Part shown: positions 19,514 to 28,302 of the stretch, one piece after another
How the letters are laid out: the number at the start of each line of letters is the position of its first letter
How positions within the stretch are numbered: position 1 is the first letter of the stretch
NCBI RefSeq assembly: GCF_949769255.1
Contig: NZ_OX458329.1
Coordinates: forward strand, 2,046,001-2,110,000
DNA from: Mobiluncus massiliensis
GTDB lineage: Bacteria; Actinomycetota; Actinomycetes; Actinomycetales; Actinomycetaceae
DNA: 64,000 nucleotides
Direction: 5' to 3'
Position numbers and translations under genes: made by a program
Notes under the pieces: generated by a model
What the model was told of the DNA's origin: nothing
What the model saw: only the letters and a program-made list of their open reading frames with translations
Database searches by the model: none

Positions 19514-20740
19514 TCATGAAATGAGGTCCTCTATGGTGGACACCACCACCGGCACAATCCCCAGCGCAAAAAACGCTGGCAACAGGCACACACCCAGCGG
19601 AATCATCAGCCGCACCCCCAGACGTTCCGCTGCGTCTAAAGCCCGGTGAATCTCGGCGGCCCGAGTTCGCGAAGCCCCGCGCACCAGTAGCGGCACCGGG
19701 GACGCGCCTTCTTCCCAAGCCGGCTGCAACACGCTGGCCAAATCGACCCACTTGGCATCCGCTTGCGCCCACGCCTCATCCCAGTCCGCCCCCAACAGCA
19801 GCATTCGCGCCACTACCGCCAAATCCGGTTCCTCACTGGCCACAGACACAGCCTGCAGAGTGGACGTCAAAGACACCCCGTTTTGCTGACAAGCCGCAAT
19901 AATGTCCATCGCCAAAGTCGGATCGAGGCCTGGTGTCGTGATGCCCGTCGCCTTGCGAATCATGGTTGCTGACCACAGGTTTCCCGCCACCATCAAGGCC
20001 AGACCGACAACGAAAACCCAGGTATTGATACCGCCTCGAAAAGCCATATCGATGACATCTACCCCGATAAACTGAGCCATTCCCAGCGCCGCCAAAGGCA
20101 ACACCCCCAGCAGGCGAGCGGTGGCTTTGGGACCGACCTGCGCAGTGTGACGTTTCGCAGCCGTCTCAAGCGTGGCGGCAATCCCGTCCGCAACCCGGTT
20201 CAAAATCTCCGCCAAAGGCGCTCCGACCTGGGTAGCTACCTGGGTAGCAATCAACATACCCCGCAAGGCTTGAGCGGCTGCTTCCGGGTGGCGCACCCGA
20301 GCCAGCGGGTTTGCTTGCGCCGTCTGCCCCGCCCGCAAGTTATCGAAGCGTTCCCGCAGTCCCGGCCGCGGATGAGCCACAAAGGCTTGTATCGCGGCGA
20401 AATCCAGGCGCGCATCGAGACGGTACAAGGTGGTGGACCAGGCGTTTTCGATACTGGCGCCCGCCTCCAAACGGGTGGCGATTTCCGCACACAACAACCC
20501 CACGTCCAAATCCCTCAGACCCTGCTGTGCCGGGCGCCCGCTTCGCCGGGAGAACCTTGCGCGCCAGTGCGATGCCCCACCCGAATCTTTCTCGCCGCGA
20601 ACATCTCCTGTCCCGGTGCGGGAGGGCAGGTTGCGCGGTTGCGTGTCACGACCGCTGCGCGAACTGATTCCTGCTAACAGTCCCGCGCCTGCGAGCAGCA
20701 CCACGGCTACCACCACGGTAACCAGCTGTGTCGAATCCAT
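19514..20740 (-). CDS. Tad secretion membrane protein, apparent TadB-TadC fusion
   Basis: 408 aa. Contains two type-II-secretion-F-like regions in one chain: residues about 40-215 (including RHPEAAAQALRGMLIATQVATQVGAPLAEIL and a transmembrane pair near LGVLPLAALGMAQFIGVDV) and residues about 240-405 (a second F-like helical region ending in a membrane segment, VCLLPAFFALGIVPVVVSTI). In mycobacteria these correspond to separate Rv3658c and Rv3657c proteins. The inner-membrane platform for pilus assembly. ATG 20740 overlaps the tadA stop by 1 nt (TGATG). Fusion is inferred from the length and two domains. Confidence 0.8.
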   Translation of the reverse strand: MDSTQLVTVVVAVVLLAGAGLLAGISSRSGRDTQPRNLPSRTGTGDVRGEKDSGGASHWRARFSRRSGRPAQQGLRDLDVGLLCAEIATRLEAGASIENAWSTTLYRLDARLDFAAIQAFVAHPRPGLRERFDNLRAGQTAQANPLARVRHPEAAAQALRGMLIATQVATQVGAPLAEILNRVADGIAATLETAAKRHTAQVGPKATARLLGVLPLAALGMAQFIGVDVIDMAFRGGINTWVFVVGLALMVAGNLWSATMIRKATGITTPGLDPTLAMDIIAACQQNGVSLTSTLQAVSVASEEPDLAVVARMLLLGADWDEAWAQADAKWVDLASVLQPAWEEGASPVPLLVRGASRTRAAEIHRALDAAERLGVRLMIPLGVCLLPAFFALGIVPVVVSTIEDLIS

Positions 20741-22197
20741 CAGCGCACCCCCTTGATGTCCGCAAAATCGTTTGCTAACTGGGCTGACGTCTGATTGCGC
20801 TCGCCCACGGGATTCCATTCCAGGTGGGGAACTTGCCATTTCGGCGGCGGAGTCGGGGCGGCAGCCCGGTTGGTTTCTGGCAGTTCCGGGTCCGGGTGCA
20901 CAAGTGTCGCATCTGAAAGCACAAGTTTGGGGTCGGGGTCCGTGTGTTCCGGTTTCGGGGTCACAAGGTCGGAGCCGAGCCCGGGTGCGTCCGTTCCGAT
21001 GGCGGGGGAGCTGACCGCAGGGGAAACAGTCGGTACCGGTTCCCGCGGCGGCTCAGGCAGCTCAAATCGGGCGGCAAAGTCCCGCCAGCCCTCCAACCGC
21101 TGCACCGCCCCGGTCTGAGGATCGAAATTCAACACCGCTTTTGCCGCCAAAGCCCCGTCAGAACCGCGGGCCAGACGCGCCAACTGTACTACCGCGCGAC
21201 GCACCCGCCCGTCCTGATTACGAAACCGGCGCAGGTGCACGATGACATCGAAAGCCGGCAAGGATTGGGCACACAAAGCCTCGCGGCTCATGCCCGCCAA
21301 AGCTCCTAGAGCCTCCAAACGCGCCGGCACTTCCAGAGCTGAATTGGCGTGAACCGTCGCCCACCCGCCGCGGTGACCTGTATTCAACGCCGACAGCATC
21401 TCCCGCACCTCGGCACCTCGGGCCTCACCCAAAATCAAACGATCCGGGCGCATCCGCATCGCGGCCTTCACCAAATCTGACAAAGACACGCCGCCAGCTC
21501 CTTGCACATTGGCACCCCGCGCCTGCAAATGGACGACGTGCGGATGAGCCGGACGCAGCTCCGAAACCTCCTCGATGCAAATGAGACGCTCATCTGGGGC
21601 CGCCAATCCCAGCAAACACGCCAGCAAAGTCGTTTTCCCGGTGCCGGTAGCCCCGGTTATCAACCCGGAGGCCCGCACCTGCACCAATCGGCGCAGCACT
21701 TCAGCGAGCCATGGGGAAACCATGCCGGAAGCCACCACCGCCTCCAACGGCAGAGCCACCGGACTGGGTACCCGCAACGAAATCACGGTCGAATCTCCTG
21801 AAAGCGGTGGTAGCACGGCGTGCAGACGCACTCCTGAAGGCAGGGTCGCATCGACAATCGGGGTCGCGTCGTCGAGTCGCTGTCCGGCCGCGGCCGCCAT
21901 CCGCACCGCTGCCCGGCGCAGCGCTACCGCCGACCCCATGGAGAAATCCGGCACTTTTTCCAAACCCGCACCGGCATCTATCCAAGCCTCATCAGGGCTG
22001 TTGACCAGCAGATCCGTGACTCCGGGCCGGGTCAGGAGGGAACCGAGCGGCTCATCGACCCCCTCTAGGGATTGGCGCAGTCCGCGAGCGCCCTGTGCCA
22101 ACTCGCCGGTTGTGGTGGCGGCCGGAGCCGTCTGTAAAACGGCCTGCGCCGGGTCTAAACCAGCAGCTACCAGGCGTCTCATCTCGGTAATGTTCAT
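20740..22197 (-). CDS. tadA: Tad/Flp pilus assembly ATPase, CpaF family
   Basis: 485-aa secretion ATPase that powers pilus assembly. Walker A GATGTGKTT (residues 182-190), then ICIEEVSELRPAHPHVVHL, Walker-B-like RPDRLILGEARGAE and GHRGGWATVHANSALEVPARLEAL. The last roughly 110 residues are a Pro/Asp-rich tail with repeated P-x-P patterns not typical of CpaF. It is coupled on both sides: its ATG overlaps the stop of the upstream ssd-like gene by 4 nt and its stop overlaps the next start. Confidence 0.93.
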   Translation of the reverse strand: MNITEMRRLVAAGLDPAQAVLQTAPAATTTGELAQGARGLRQSLEGVDEPLGSLLTRPGVTDLLVNSPDEAWIDAGAGLEKVPDFSMGSAVALRRAAVRMAAAAGQRLDDATPIVDATLPSGVRLHAVLPPLSGDSTVISLRVPSPVALPLEAVVASGMVSPWLAEVLRRLVQVRASGLITGATGTGKTTLLACLLGLAAPDERLICIEEVSELRPAHPHVVHLQARGANVQGAGGVSLSDLVKAAMRMRPDRLILGEARGAEVREMLSALNTGHRGGWATVHANSALEVPARLEALGALAGMSREALCAQSLPAFDVIVHLRRFRNQDGRVRRAVVQLARLARGSDGALAAKAVLNFDPQTGAVQRLEGWRDFAARFELPEPPREPVPTVSPAVSSPAIGTDAPGLGSDLVTPKPEHTDPDPKLVLSDATLVHPDPELPETNRAAAPTPPPKWQVPHLEWNPVGERNQTSAQLANDFADIKGVR

Positions 22198-23357
22198 CGT
22201 CGTGTCCTCTGTTCCAAATGCAGCAAGCCTGCCGCGAAGTTTTCCGTGAGGTGTGCCACTTTTCGGGGTAGCGGGGTGGTGAGCCCGTCACGGCCGAAAC
22301 TGTCCCAGATTCGCGTGGAATAGGACCAGTCCGAAACGGTGATTTCCGGGTGAATTTCGCGCAGCGCTCGGCGGGCTTGACGCGGGGGCAAACCTCCGCC
22401 CGGAACCACGATGAGATGTGCGGGTGAGGGCAGATCAGGGGGTAGCGTTTCCCAAGCCTGCAGTGTCGCGCGGGAATAGTCCGCAACCCACACCACGGCA
22501 TCCGTTCTCACTGTTCCGCGCGGCACCCCTGTCCCGGATAGTGCCGGCGCCCCGGCTCCGGAACCCAAATCCAGCACTAGGCAGGGGAAAATTCCCGCCA
22601 AATCGCGCAGTACGCTCGGAACAGTTTCGGCGCGGACTATAAATCCCGAACCGCCCAACAACGCCACGTTTTCCCACGTGGGCAGGCCCGCCGCGGCGCG
22701 AAATCCCGGAATTTGCCCTGTGGTCTGCCAAGCGCTCCAATCCAAATCCGCTCCGGTGACCGGTGCCACCCAAGCGTCTAAAGGCAGGTAGGAGCCGCTA
22801 CAGTCCACCCAGCAAACCGGGGCAGTACTGCTACGCCCCTCCCCATCGCGCAGGGAGTCGCGACCGCTCGCGTATCTGGCCCCGCGCCCGCGGGTACGTC
22901 CTCCTGCTCGCGGGTGTTCACGAGTGCGTTCGCTACCGGTTTCGTCCTCCGCCGCCACCGCGAGAGCATGCGCCAGCAACCCAGCAATGACTGTCGTATT
23001 GACTCCGGGCACCAGGCCGCGAACCGCCACGGTGAAAGCGCTACCGGACTGCTGGAGCATGAGGCCCAGCACTTCACGTTCATCGGCGGGCAAAACCAGA
23101 GCAGGCCGCGCCTGCGCGTCTCCGCCTGTCTCGCCTTGCAGACGCACCAGGTAGGTTCCGTCCGCGAGTCGACCTGGACAGGCGGCGGCCGCTTGGGTAG
23201 AGCAAAAGACCGGGCCGGGACTCGTCCCTGACCAGTCTCGCGGCCCCGTGACCCGCAAATCGGCACCCGCCAGCGTGGCGAGCATTTCGAGCTGCTCCCG
23301 CCACGCTTTCTCGTGCGGTTCGCACAGCAGCGTCACCGTTTTGGAGGTATTGACCAT
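22194..23357 (-). CDS. Ssd/CpaE-like protein of the tad locus (Rv3660c type)
   Basis: 387 aa; first gene of the minus-strand tad run. The arrangement and sequence match the septum-site-determining-like (CpaE/MinD-related) protein found at this spot in actinobacteria. The P-loop position reads RGLVPGVNTTVIAGLLAHAL, with no Walker A lysine, so ATP hydrolysis is doubtful. VCWVDCSGSYLPLDAWV and CLVLDLGSGAG resemble the later MinD/ParA strands. Probably membrane- or pole-associated and involved in positioning the pilus machinery; that function is inference. The stop overlaps the tadA start by 4 nt. Confidence 0.7.
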   Translation of the reverse strand: MVNTSKTVTLLCEPHEKAWREQLEMLATLAGADLRVTGPRDWSGTSPGPVFCSTQAAAACPGRLADGTYLVRLQGETGGDAQARPALVLPADEREVLGLMLQQSGSAFTVAVRGLVPGVNTTVIAGLLAHALAVAAEDETGSERTREHPRAGGRTRGRGARYASGRDSLRDGEGRSSTAPVCWVDCSGSYLPLDAWVAPVTGADLDWSAWQTTGQIPGFRAAAGLPTWENVALLGGSGFIVRAETVPSVLRDLAGIFPCLVLDLGSGAGAPALSGTGVPRGTVRTDAVVWVADYSRATLQAWETLPPDLPSPAHLIVVPGGGLPPRQARRALREIHPEITVSDWSYSTRIWDSFGRDGLTTPLPRKVAHLTENFAAGLLHLEQRTRR

Positions 23358-23529
23358 GCCCCCAAGTTTTCGCCGCCGTGCAACAGACCAGAAACGGAAA
23401 AATTTTTACCTGTGGAAAACCCCGAATTCACCGCCCTGTGGATAACGTGATGAAATGGGTGACTGACTGGGAAAACCGCGAAAACTTGACCAAATTTTGG
23501 GGAAGTTAAGTGTAGCTGCAGTCCCGCGG

Positions 23530-23537
23530 TATACAAT
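23530..23537 (+). promoter_or_regulatory. -10 box of a likely leaderless transcript
   Basis: TATACAAT ends 6 nt before GTG 23544; there is no Shine-Dalgarno. This spacing puts the transcription start at or next to the GTG. The same layout (TACAAT, 6 nt, GTG) occurs at 37933 before the tyrosine phosphatase. Confidence 0.5.
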
Positions 23538-23543
23538 GGCTCG

Positions 23544-25179
23544 GTGTCCGAAAACCTTCCGCAGCCTCCCAGGAATCCGGTTCCCGGGCAGACAGGCGGC
23601 TCGCAGCAACGCCGCCAGGAGCAGCCGCTGCCTCCTCATGCCCGCCCGCAGGTCCCGGCTGTTTCCCTGCCGCCCGGTCAAACAGCGGGCAATCCTGCGG
23701 TTCCTTCTCCGCGCCCGCAACAAAAAACAGTTCAGCCTCGCGTGTTGCCGTCCCGTTCCGCGGTACGGCGCGGATTGGTGACTCCTCCAGGGCAACTCTC
23801 CCCAGCCTCCCGACCGAATGTTCAACCTGGCCAACCTGTTCAACCCGGCCAGCCAAGTCCCGCAGTCGGGATACCCCCGGTCGTCCCCCCCGCTCAGCCC
23901 GCGCAATCCCCAGCCCGTTCAACCCGGCCAGCCCCGCCCCGTTCCACTGACCCCGAACGCTGCTGGCACCCCAACCGCCTTGCCGGAAGAAGAAATCGAC
24001 GAGGCCGAAACCGCAGCTTGGAGGACCGAGCTCGCCGCCGCAGCAGCTCAAAACGAAGTCGAACAAGTTCCCGATGACTTGAGCCCTGAACCCGCCCCCT
24101 CCGAGGCACCTGCCAAGCGGCCCGGCACGTGGAAACGGTTTGCCTACCTGCGCGATCAGTCCCGGACACTCGCGGAAACCGGGACACCGAAACCTCCGCC
24201 CAGTACCCTGCGGGCCAACCTCATCGGTATCCTCACCGGGCTGCTGGTGGCGCCCATAGCGATGGTTTTCCTGATTTGGGGTACGAAAACCGTGATGGAT
24301 GCCAGTTACGGCGCGGGAGCTGTCGCTATATTTTTGGGGATTTTTGAAATCTTGGCGGGAACCGCGCTGCTGTCGATAACCGGTGTGGTCACCGGCTACT
24401 ACTCGTCGCTATCCTGGGCGATTTCTGCGCTCTGGCCTGTGCTGCTGACCGTCCTGGCCAGCCCGATTCGCGGCTTGGTCGCCGCCCACAACGACACTTT
24501 GACAGGAGCTTCGCAATACTCGCTGTGGTGGGAATTCCTCGATGGAGTTTCCACGTTGACGGCTTCCGGATTGTTCCCCACCATGGCAATAGTCATGGTC
24601 GGGGCGTCTTTGGCGTCTCAAATCGCCTATCTGGAGGGGCGGGACTTCGCCTTGCTGGAGCACGAGCTCGGCGAAACTAACGACCGTGAGCCCGGCGCCC
24701 CCATTGCCCCGCCTTCACGCTTGAAGTATCACTTCCTGGCGATTGTGGTGGCTGTCATCTGCACGATTGCGGGCATGTTGGCGCTGATTCCGCTTCACGA
24801 TCGTTTGGCGGTCATCACCGGAGCCAGTGGGCATTTGTCCGAGCTGCCGGCGGTCGCGACATACGGGCTGCCGATTCTGGGCATCCTCTTGCTGTTCATA
24901 GCGGTTTATTCGGGTTCCCGCTCCGCCGCGGGCCTGCTGTTTGCCGGCGTGACCTGCGGGATTATTCCGGGGATAATTCTAGCTTTCGGGGAGGCTTCAA
25001 CTTCCGGTTGGGCCGAACGCCTGGTCAGGTTCCTTTCCGATCACCTCACCGCTTCTATGCACGTATCCGGCGGACCGCTGACGACCTTCGGTTTTGTGCT
25101 CATTGCCTGCGCTCTAACGCTGTGGTGGTGCCGTCAAGCGGGTCAACGCGATCAAAAGGCGGATCTCGCGGAGGCTTAG
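23544..25179 (+). CDS. Pro-rich/multi-pass membrane protein, apparently frameshifted at a C7 tract
   Basis: From GTG 23544 one frame encodes a disordered Pro/Gln-rich region (repeated QPGQP-type units) for about 115 codons, then turns into Arg-rich nonsense. The neighbouring frame takes over with the same Pro/Gln style (PQPVQPGQPRPVP), an acidic stretch (EEEIDEAETAAW) and a membrane domain of about eight hydrophobic helices to TAG 25177. The switch falls at seven Cs, 23885-23891; removing one C joins the frames. The only uninterrupted frame starts at ATG 23818. Either a sequencing/assembly error, a contingency (phase-variable) tract or a mutation. No family recognised. Architecture resembles the next gene. 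Confidence 0.6.
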
Positions 25180-25318
25180 CCGGTTTTTCCAAGGTGTTCA
25201 CAAGCGGTTTGCCCAGGCTTTTCGTTGCTTTCTTCAGTTTTTCCCAGCGCGCCTAGTGAGAATGGCCTGGTTCGTGCGCTAACGTGTTTTTCGAGGTGAC
25301 TGACGAAGGGAGACTCCC

Positions 25319-26506
25319 GTGACCGAAGAAAATCAGCCGGCAGAACTGCCTGACTACCTGCGTGACGCGTCCGAGGACGCCGACAAGTCTTTGGACGGCG
25401 AAATCGATGCTGCAGAGGCATGGGCGCAGGCTTTTGCGAAAGACAGCGCCGACTCCGACACCGACTCCGGCGCTGACCCGCAAACCGAGCCCACCCACGA
25501 AGAATCAGTCACCACTCCGGTCGAGGACAACGAACCCGATGCACAGTCAACCGTAGTTACTGACAATAGCGCGGAAACCGTGGTTACCCCGCAGGCTGAG
25601 GAAACAGACAGCGACACCCCTGCGCCAGAACCCACACCCGCACCCGAGCCGGAACCGGACCCGGTGAGTGACACCTCTACGCAAGCCTGGTCATCGTTCC
25701 TGAATGAAGAAACCATCGCAAAAACTGAGGATTCTACCACTGACGTGGTTGACTCAAAGGACGAGGAAATAACTCCCGCGCCGCCCGCCGAGGAACTGGA
25801 AACCACGGTAGTACGCCGCAAGTCCCTCTTGGGAGCGGAACCGAGTCCGACCCCTCCGGCTGGCGCGGCTGCTGACGACACCGCAACCACGGAAGAAACC
25901 GATCCGAAATGGCAACCACGTCAAGCACAACTTCTGGGTAACGAAGACGAAAAACTCAATGAATCCACGATGCTGGCCGGTGCCTCCATCAAACCGGCAA
26001 AAATCAGCCGAGCCGGCGCGCATGCCTGGTCCCTGCTGATTAGCCTCATCGGAGTACCCCTGGCGTGGGCATTCTTACGCCACGCCGGAGGACTGCTCTA
26101 CGGTTCAAACCACTCCGCTTGGGAGACGGGCAAATACTCCTTGGAAGGGCTCATTTTCCTGGTTCTGGGTCTGGCAGCAGTCGTCATCATAGGTATGGTG
26201 GTGCGGTTATCCTCGCTGGGGATGTTTGTGTCTGGAATTGCGCTCTGCGTTCTGGGCGGCGCTTTCGTGGTGGTCCCCGGAGTGGTGAAAGGAGCGATGG
26301 GCAGTACCTTGCAGGGAATGCAAGACAGCCCGGTGATGGCGTTGAAGGTGCTGGGCTACCTCATTGAATCCGCCGGAGCATCGGGACAGTTCTTTGTTAT
26401 TGGCGTGCTGTTAATCATGATTGGCGTGGTGGGACATACCGCCCGCCGCAAAGGCCGGGTTGACCAGATTGCCGACAAGGCTTTGGCTCGCGCCGAAAAC
26501 GCTTAG
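25319..26506 (+). CDS. Acidic disordered / four-helix membrane protein, unknown function
   Basis: 395 aa. Residues 1-220 are low-complexity and strongly acidic (Asp, Glu, Thr, Pro; e.g. PEPTPAPEPEPDPV), predicted disordered and cytoplasmic. The remainder holds about four hydrophobic helices (around AWSLLISLIGVPLAWAFL, GLIFLVLGLAAVVIIGMVV, GIALCVLGGAFVVVPGVV and FFVIGVLLIMIGVVG) and a short basic tail. GTG 25319 follows GAAGGGAG. Same plan as the preceding gene (long disordered tail, then membrane core), so they may be related or act together. No known domain recognised. Confidence 0.7.
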   Translation: MTEENQPAELPDYLRDASEDADKSLDGEIDAAEAWAQAFAKDSADSDTDSGADPQTEPTHEESVTTPVEDNEPDAQSTVVTDNSAETVVTPQAEETDSDTPAPEPTPAPEPEPDPVSDTSTQAWSSFLNEETIAKTEDSTTDVVDSKDEEITPAPPAEELETTVVRRKSLLGAEPSPTPPAGAAADDTATTEETDPKWQPRQAQLLGNEDEKLNESTMLAGASIKPAKISRAGAHAWSLLISLIGVPLAWAFLRHAGGLLYGSNHSAWETGKYSLEGLIFLVLGLAAVVIIGMVVRLSSLGMFVSGIALCVLGGAFVVVPGVVKGAMGSTLQGMQDSPVMALKVLGYLIESAGASGQFFVIGVLLIMIGVVGHTARRKGRVDQIADKALARAENA

Positions 26507-26547
26507 CCCCGGCAACAACCCAAAAATTTAGATAAGGAAAGTCTTAG

Positions 26548-27435
26548 GTGGCAAGGAACAGCGGTGTAACAAGCCTAGGTGCTATCTGGGCGGAAGTGCT
26601 GGCCGGGCTGGGCGACAAAGTGCATGAGTCAGCTTTGGAGGCGCGATTCCGCTTGGCTGCCGAGGACAGCGTGCAAGACCGTATCTTCCACTTGCATTCG
26701 GGAAAAGTTAAGCTGACTCGCGCCACTTCGATGGGCCGCGACCACCTCCTAGAAGTCCTGGGACCGACAGACACCATTGGCCTTAATGCCCTGACCGATT
26801 CTCCCGCAAAAGACGGGTCGGGCGGCACCAACTTCCTCCAGCGTTCTCCCGTTGCACCGGAACGGTCCGGCAAACCGGAAACCGGGGATTCCTACAGCAC
26901 CAACGGTTTAGCCTCGCGAACCGCCGCCCGGACGTGGTTTGCCTCCGCTTCCACCCTGGAACCGGTACAGCTGGACTGGGTTTTAGTCACGGATGCAGTG
27001 GAATACCTGGCAAAGCATCAGGCCCTATACCTAGAGTTGCTGCGGGCCTTGAACCGGCAGACTGAGCTGCTCTACCAGCACACCATGGCACTGCGGGATG
27101 TAGATGTGCCGGGACGCATCGCAGCTGCTTTGCTGGAGTTGATGGAAAAGTTCGGGCAACCGCTGGAAAGCGACCCCGACGAGCAATTGTCAGGACAAAT
27201 GCCGGGGGCAGCCACGGAAACAGCCAGCGAAACCCCGCGAGGAGCCGATTATCCCGCCACCGGGGTGCGATTGCCGCACGGGTTATCACAGCTGGAGTTA
27301 GGTCAGATGGCCGGAGCTAGCCGAGAGACAGCCAACAAAGTGTTGGCAGATTTCATCTCTCGCGGCTGGATCATTCAAAAGCGCAGGTCAATCATAATCA
27401 TGAATGAGGAACGGCTACGCAACCGGGCCTCGTAA
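26548..27435 (+). CDS. Crp/Fnr-family transcription regulator with insertions
   Basis: 295 aa against about 225 for typical family members. Residues 10-80 match the cyclic-nucleotide-like beta-barrel (FHLHSGKVKLTRATSMGRDHLLEVLGPTD), the C-terminus is a winged HTH (GLSQLELGQMAGASRETANKVLADFISRGWI). Two hydrophilic insertions stand out: about 45 residues inside the barrel (after LNALTDSPAKDG) and about 45 between the dimer helix and the HTH. The usual cAMP-contacting Arg/Ser motif is not recognisable. Position upstream of the Rv3678A-like and whiB4 genes matches the Crp (Rv3676) neighbourhood of mycobacteria. GTG start with AAGGAAAG. Confidence 0.82.
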   Translation: MARNSGVTSLGAIWAEVLAGLGDKVHESALEARFRLAAEDSVQDRIFHLHSGKVKLTRATSMGRDHLLEVLGPTDTIGLNALTDSPAKDGSGGTNFLQRSPVAPERSGKPETGDSYSTNGLASRTAARTWFASASTLEPVQLDWVLVTDAVEYLAKHQALYLELLRALNRQTELLYQHTMALRDVDVPGRIAAALLELMEKFGQPLESDPDEQLSGQMPGAATETASETPRGADYPATGVRLPHGLSQLELGQMAGASRETANKVLADFISRGWIIQKRRSIIIMNEERLRNRAS

Positions 27436-27469
27436 ACCGCGGACACGACCCGCTGAAAACCGCAAAAAT

Positions 27470-27628
27470 CTAGGCCAAAGGGCGTTTAAAGTAAGCAACC
27501 AGGGAATCGCCGCCGCCCGGTCCGGGCACTATCGCTACCAGTTCCCAGCCATCCGCACCGAACTGATCCAAAATCGCTTTCGTATTGTGCACCATCACCG
27601 GCGCCGTCAAATATTCCCACTTCGTCAT
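27470..27628 (-). CDS. 52-aa conserved small protein (Rv3678A-like)
   Basis: Translated by eye from ATG 27628 on the minus strand. It begins MTKWEYLTAPVMVH, continues DQFGADGWELVAIVPGPGGG and ends VAYFKRPLA, i.e. the WEY...GADGWELVAV...FKR pattern of short DUF4177-like actinobacterial proteins. In mycobacteria a protein of this type sits between crp and whiB4, the same place as here, which supports it as real. Function unknown. It occupies most of the gap between crp and whiB4. Confidence 0.8.
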   Translation of the reverse strand: MTKWEYLTAPVMVHNTKAILDQFGADGWELVAIVPGPGGGDSLVAYFKRPLA

Positions 27629-27702
27629 AAACTCAGCCTAAACCGTGGCGGGTCAAGCCAAAAAACGGCAACCCACCCTTGGGCAATAAACGCTAGTGGA
27701 CG

Positions 27703-28062
27703 TTACTTGGAGAGCGCTACGGCGCGGCGGGACGCGCGAACGTGAGCCAACACGTGAGGAGCGTGCTTCGTCCGCAGCTCCGCAGCGAGCTCATCATCGG
27801 CTTCGCGCAACCAAGTTTCCCAAGAACGCACCTCGGGATAACGGCGCAACATCGCGCGGCGCTCCCGTTCGGTCAAACCGCCCCAAACTCCGAAAGAAGC
27901 GCGGGAATCCAGCGCATCGGCTAGGCATTCCAGGCGGACAGGGCATCCGTAACACATAGAACGGACTTCGCGTTGGGCTGCACCTTGGACAAAAAGTTGA
28001 TCCGGCGGGCAATCTGCGCACAATGCTTTGGCTGCCCAAGTTTGGTCTTCATTGACTGACAT
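27703..28062 (-). CDS. whiB4: WhiB-family Fe-S regulator, WhiB4-like
   Basis: 119 aa. Cys15, Cys37, Cys40 and Cys46 give the WhiB 4Fe-4S ligand pattern (an extra Cys18 is also present), followed by the GVWGGLTERERR turn motif and a basic C-terminal tail for DNA binding. The segment DQLFVQGAAQREVRSMCYGC matches WhiB4 rather than WhiB1-3. WhiB4 proteins respond to oxygen/redox changes. Divergent from ponA across about 240 bp of AT-rich promoter-like DNA. Confidence 0.9.
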   Translation of the reverse strand: MSVNEDQTWAAKALCADCPPDQLFVQGAAQREVRSMCYGCPVRLECLADALDSRASFGVWGGLTERERRAMLRRYPEVRSWETWLREADDELAAELRTKHAPHVLAHVRASRRAVALSK

Positions 28063-28302
28063 ATGAATCTTTCTTTCTCGAAAGCCAGCTTGCCTTAAAT
28101 AGCTTAGCCGCCGGTCAAGGGAATTTCAAGGGTGAAAAAATGCGAATAAATCGAGACAATTTTGCATACAGCATACTGAACAATTACATTTTTCGAACTC
28201 AATTGAAACAGATTCTTTACACGACGCCGCCAGGGGAAGTGTTCCGGTGCCGTAGCCTGATTTAATTTAGAAAGAATCGCACCCGACCTTTAGGATTGAC
28301 CT

